A stretch of DNA of 64,000 nt, taken from the NCBI RefSeq assembly GCF_002250655.1, contig NZ_NOZR01000007.1:124001-188000 (forward strand), read 5' to 3'. This document shows positions 63,152 to 64,000 of this stretch, one piece after another. Position 1 is the first letter of the stretch. Each line of letters starts with the position of its first letter. The notes under the pieces were generated by a model. The model had not been told where the DNA came from and did no database searches. It saw only the letters and a list, made by a program, of their open reading frames with translations. A program made the position numbers and the translations under genes. The stretch is from Mycolicibacterium sphagni. GTDB lineage: Bacteria; Actinomycetota; Actinomycetes; Mycobacteriales; Mycobacteriaceae.

Positions 63152-63982
63152 ATGGGTGCTCATGCCCGTGACAGCAGATCCGAGGTGATCTGTGTCAACG
63201 GCCATGAGAATCCGGACGGCAACTACTTCTGCGGCGAATGCGGTGTCCTCCTCGAGCCGGGGGTGGTCGTCTGCTTGGCCGGCCATCCCAACGCGCACTA
63301 TCAACGATTCTGCGGAGAGTGTGGTGCGCCGCTGGCGGCACCATCCGACGTCGAGCCGATGGCGTCGACCGCACGCTGGTCCTTCGACCCGACCGGGCGG
63401 CACCAGTGCCGTTACTGGGACGGGATCAAATGGACCGACCGAATCGCCGATATCGGCAGCCTCGGCACTGATCCGTACAGCAAGGGGGCGGGCCGGCTGG
63501 CCGAGACGTGGGTAGGGCTGGCCGCGGGATTGGTCACCGTGGCGCTGCTCGCCGGCGCAGGCGCCGACATCTGGGTGCAGCTGTCGCGGGACGCGGCCAA
63601 ACAAACTGCAACCGAACAGATTTCCGCGACTACGACGTCGACGCCTTCGGCGACCGACGCTGCCGCGACATCCTCATCGGTCGAGTCCGCGCTGCCTGCG
63701 TCGCCCTCGCAACCACCACAGGCCGTAGCCGGAACGACACTTATCGCAACTCCGTGTCAGCCCGGCAGCGGCAACGGCGTCGCCGCCGACGGTTCGGTCA
63801 CCTACTGTGAGCGCCTCGCCGAAACCGACCGCTACCTGTGGTCGCTGAATCCCGGTGACATCCCCGCGCCGGACGTTGGACAGAGCGGTGATCCCGCGGT
63901 CGGCGTCTGCATGGTCCAGACCGGGCGCACCGAGGCCGACTGCATCCAGTATCTGAAGCCTCCCAGCCAAGCGGGCAACTAG
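63152..63982 (+). CDS. Zinc-ribbon, DUF2510 and single-helix membrane protein
   Basis: 276 aa. Two zinc ribbons (CVNGH with CGECG; CLAGH with CGECG, residues ~14-60), a DUF2510-like segment (WSFDPTGRHQCRYWDGIKWTDRI), one membrane helix (LAAGLVTVALLAGAGADIWV, residues ~123-142), a Ser/Thr/Ala-rich linker and an outer domain with Cys pairs (TPCQPG, TYCERL, GVCMVQ, DCIQYL). It would link cytosolic zinc-ribbon and outer domains; function unknown. Start ATG 63152. Confidence 0.7.
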   Translation: MGAHARDSRSEVICVNGHENPDGNYFCGECGVLLEPGVVVCLAGHPNAHYQRFCGECGAPLAAPSDVEPMASTARWSFDPTGRHQCRYWDGIKWTDRIADIGSLGTDPYSKGAGRLAETWVGLAAGLVTVALLAGAGADIWVQLSRDAAKQTATEQISATTTSTPSATDAAATSSSVESALPASPSQPPQAVAGTTLIATPCQPGSGNGVAADGSVTYCERLAETDRYLWSLNPGDIPAPDVGQSGDPAVGVCMVQTGRTEADCIQYLKPPSQAGN

Positions 63983-64000
63983 GTAGGGTTCCGGCGTGGG

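Noticed and set aside
63983..64000. Possible GTG start at 63996 of a further gene
   Set aside because: Only five bases of it are in the window, so nothing can be said.

Overview
The window reads as chromosomal DNA of a high-GC mycobacterium, most likely an environmental, rapid-grower type (Mycolicibacterium-like). The evidence is the backbone gene order: pmmB, purine nucleoside phosphorylase, amiB1, amiA1, a gamma-glutamylcyclotransferase-like gene, lpdA, glpD2, a pseudouridine synthase, nei, lhr, pcd, the DUF1338 gene, lrpA, lat, rsbW, sigF, accA3, sufE, sseA, maf, accE5, accD5. This matches, in reverse, the Rv3308 to Rv3280 segment of M. tuberculosis as I remember it. Many genes start directly after a TANNNT box (6 to 8 nt before an ATG or GTG), the usual mycobacterial leaderless arrangement.

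Layout. 1-1.0 kb: the start of pmmB on the minus strand and a marR regulator translationally coupled to it, divergent from an AbrB-type membrane protein; two near-identical operators sit just before the two start codons. 2.0-6.2 kb: purine nucleoside phosphorylase divergent from an amiB1-amiA1-galE operon. 6.17-7.22 kb: a solitary wHTH plus DUF559 nuclease-fold gene bracketed by two inverted copies of a 58-bp palindromic element. 7.2-18.6 kb: conserved metabolism and DNA repair (lpdA, glpD2, a pseudouridine synthase, nei, lhr). 18.7-22.0 kb: a ferredoxin, ferredoxin reductase and cytochrome P450 operon with a hemophore-family gene just upstream. 22.1-24.4 kb: a secreted peptide, an epoxide hydrolase and a TetR regulator. 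24.5-29.2 kb: lysine catabolism (pcd, DUF1338 2-oxoadipate enzyme, lrpA, lat).

29.2-33.2 kb: a lipoprotein, small membrane and stress proteins, then rsbW-sigF with a textbook SigF promoter, and a convergent STAS protein. A second SigF-like promoter precedes the CsbD and Rho-N genes. 33.4-42.7 kb: a MobA-like transferase, small proteins, accA3, a condensation-type acyltransferase, then the accD5-accE5-maf-sseA-sufE operon.

42.8-63 kb: synteny breaks, and the expected birA is absent, after an 11-bp tandem repeat. A glycan island follows: a sugar C-methyltransferase, an RfbF-like nucleotidyltransferase, a PIG-L deacetylase, an SDR epimerase, a divergent RmlC-like epimerase, a degenerate C-methyltransferase paralogue, four GT2 glycosyltransferases and a Wzx-like flippase. 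A Tat-type GMC oxidase, an AlkB hydroxylase, two secreted GH16 enzymes, a 758-aa polytopic membrane protein and a zinc-ribbon membrane protein follow. I infer that the island makes and exports a modified cell-envelope glycan; its product is unknown. I saw no rRNA, tRNA, CRISPR array, transposase or prophage.
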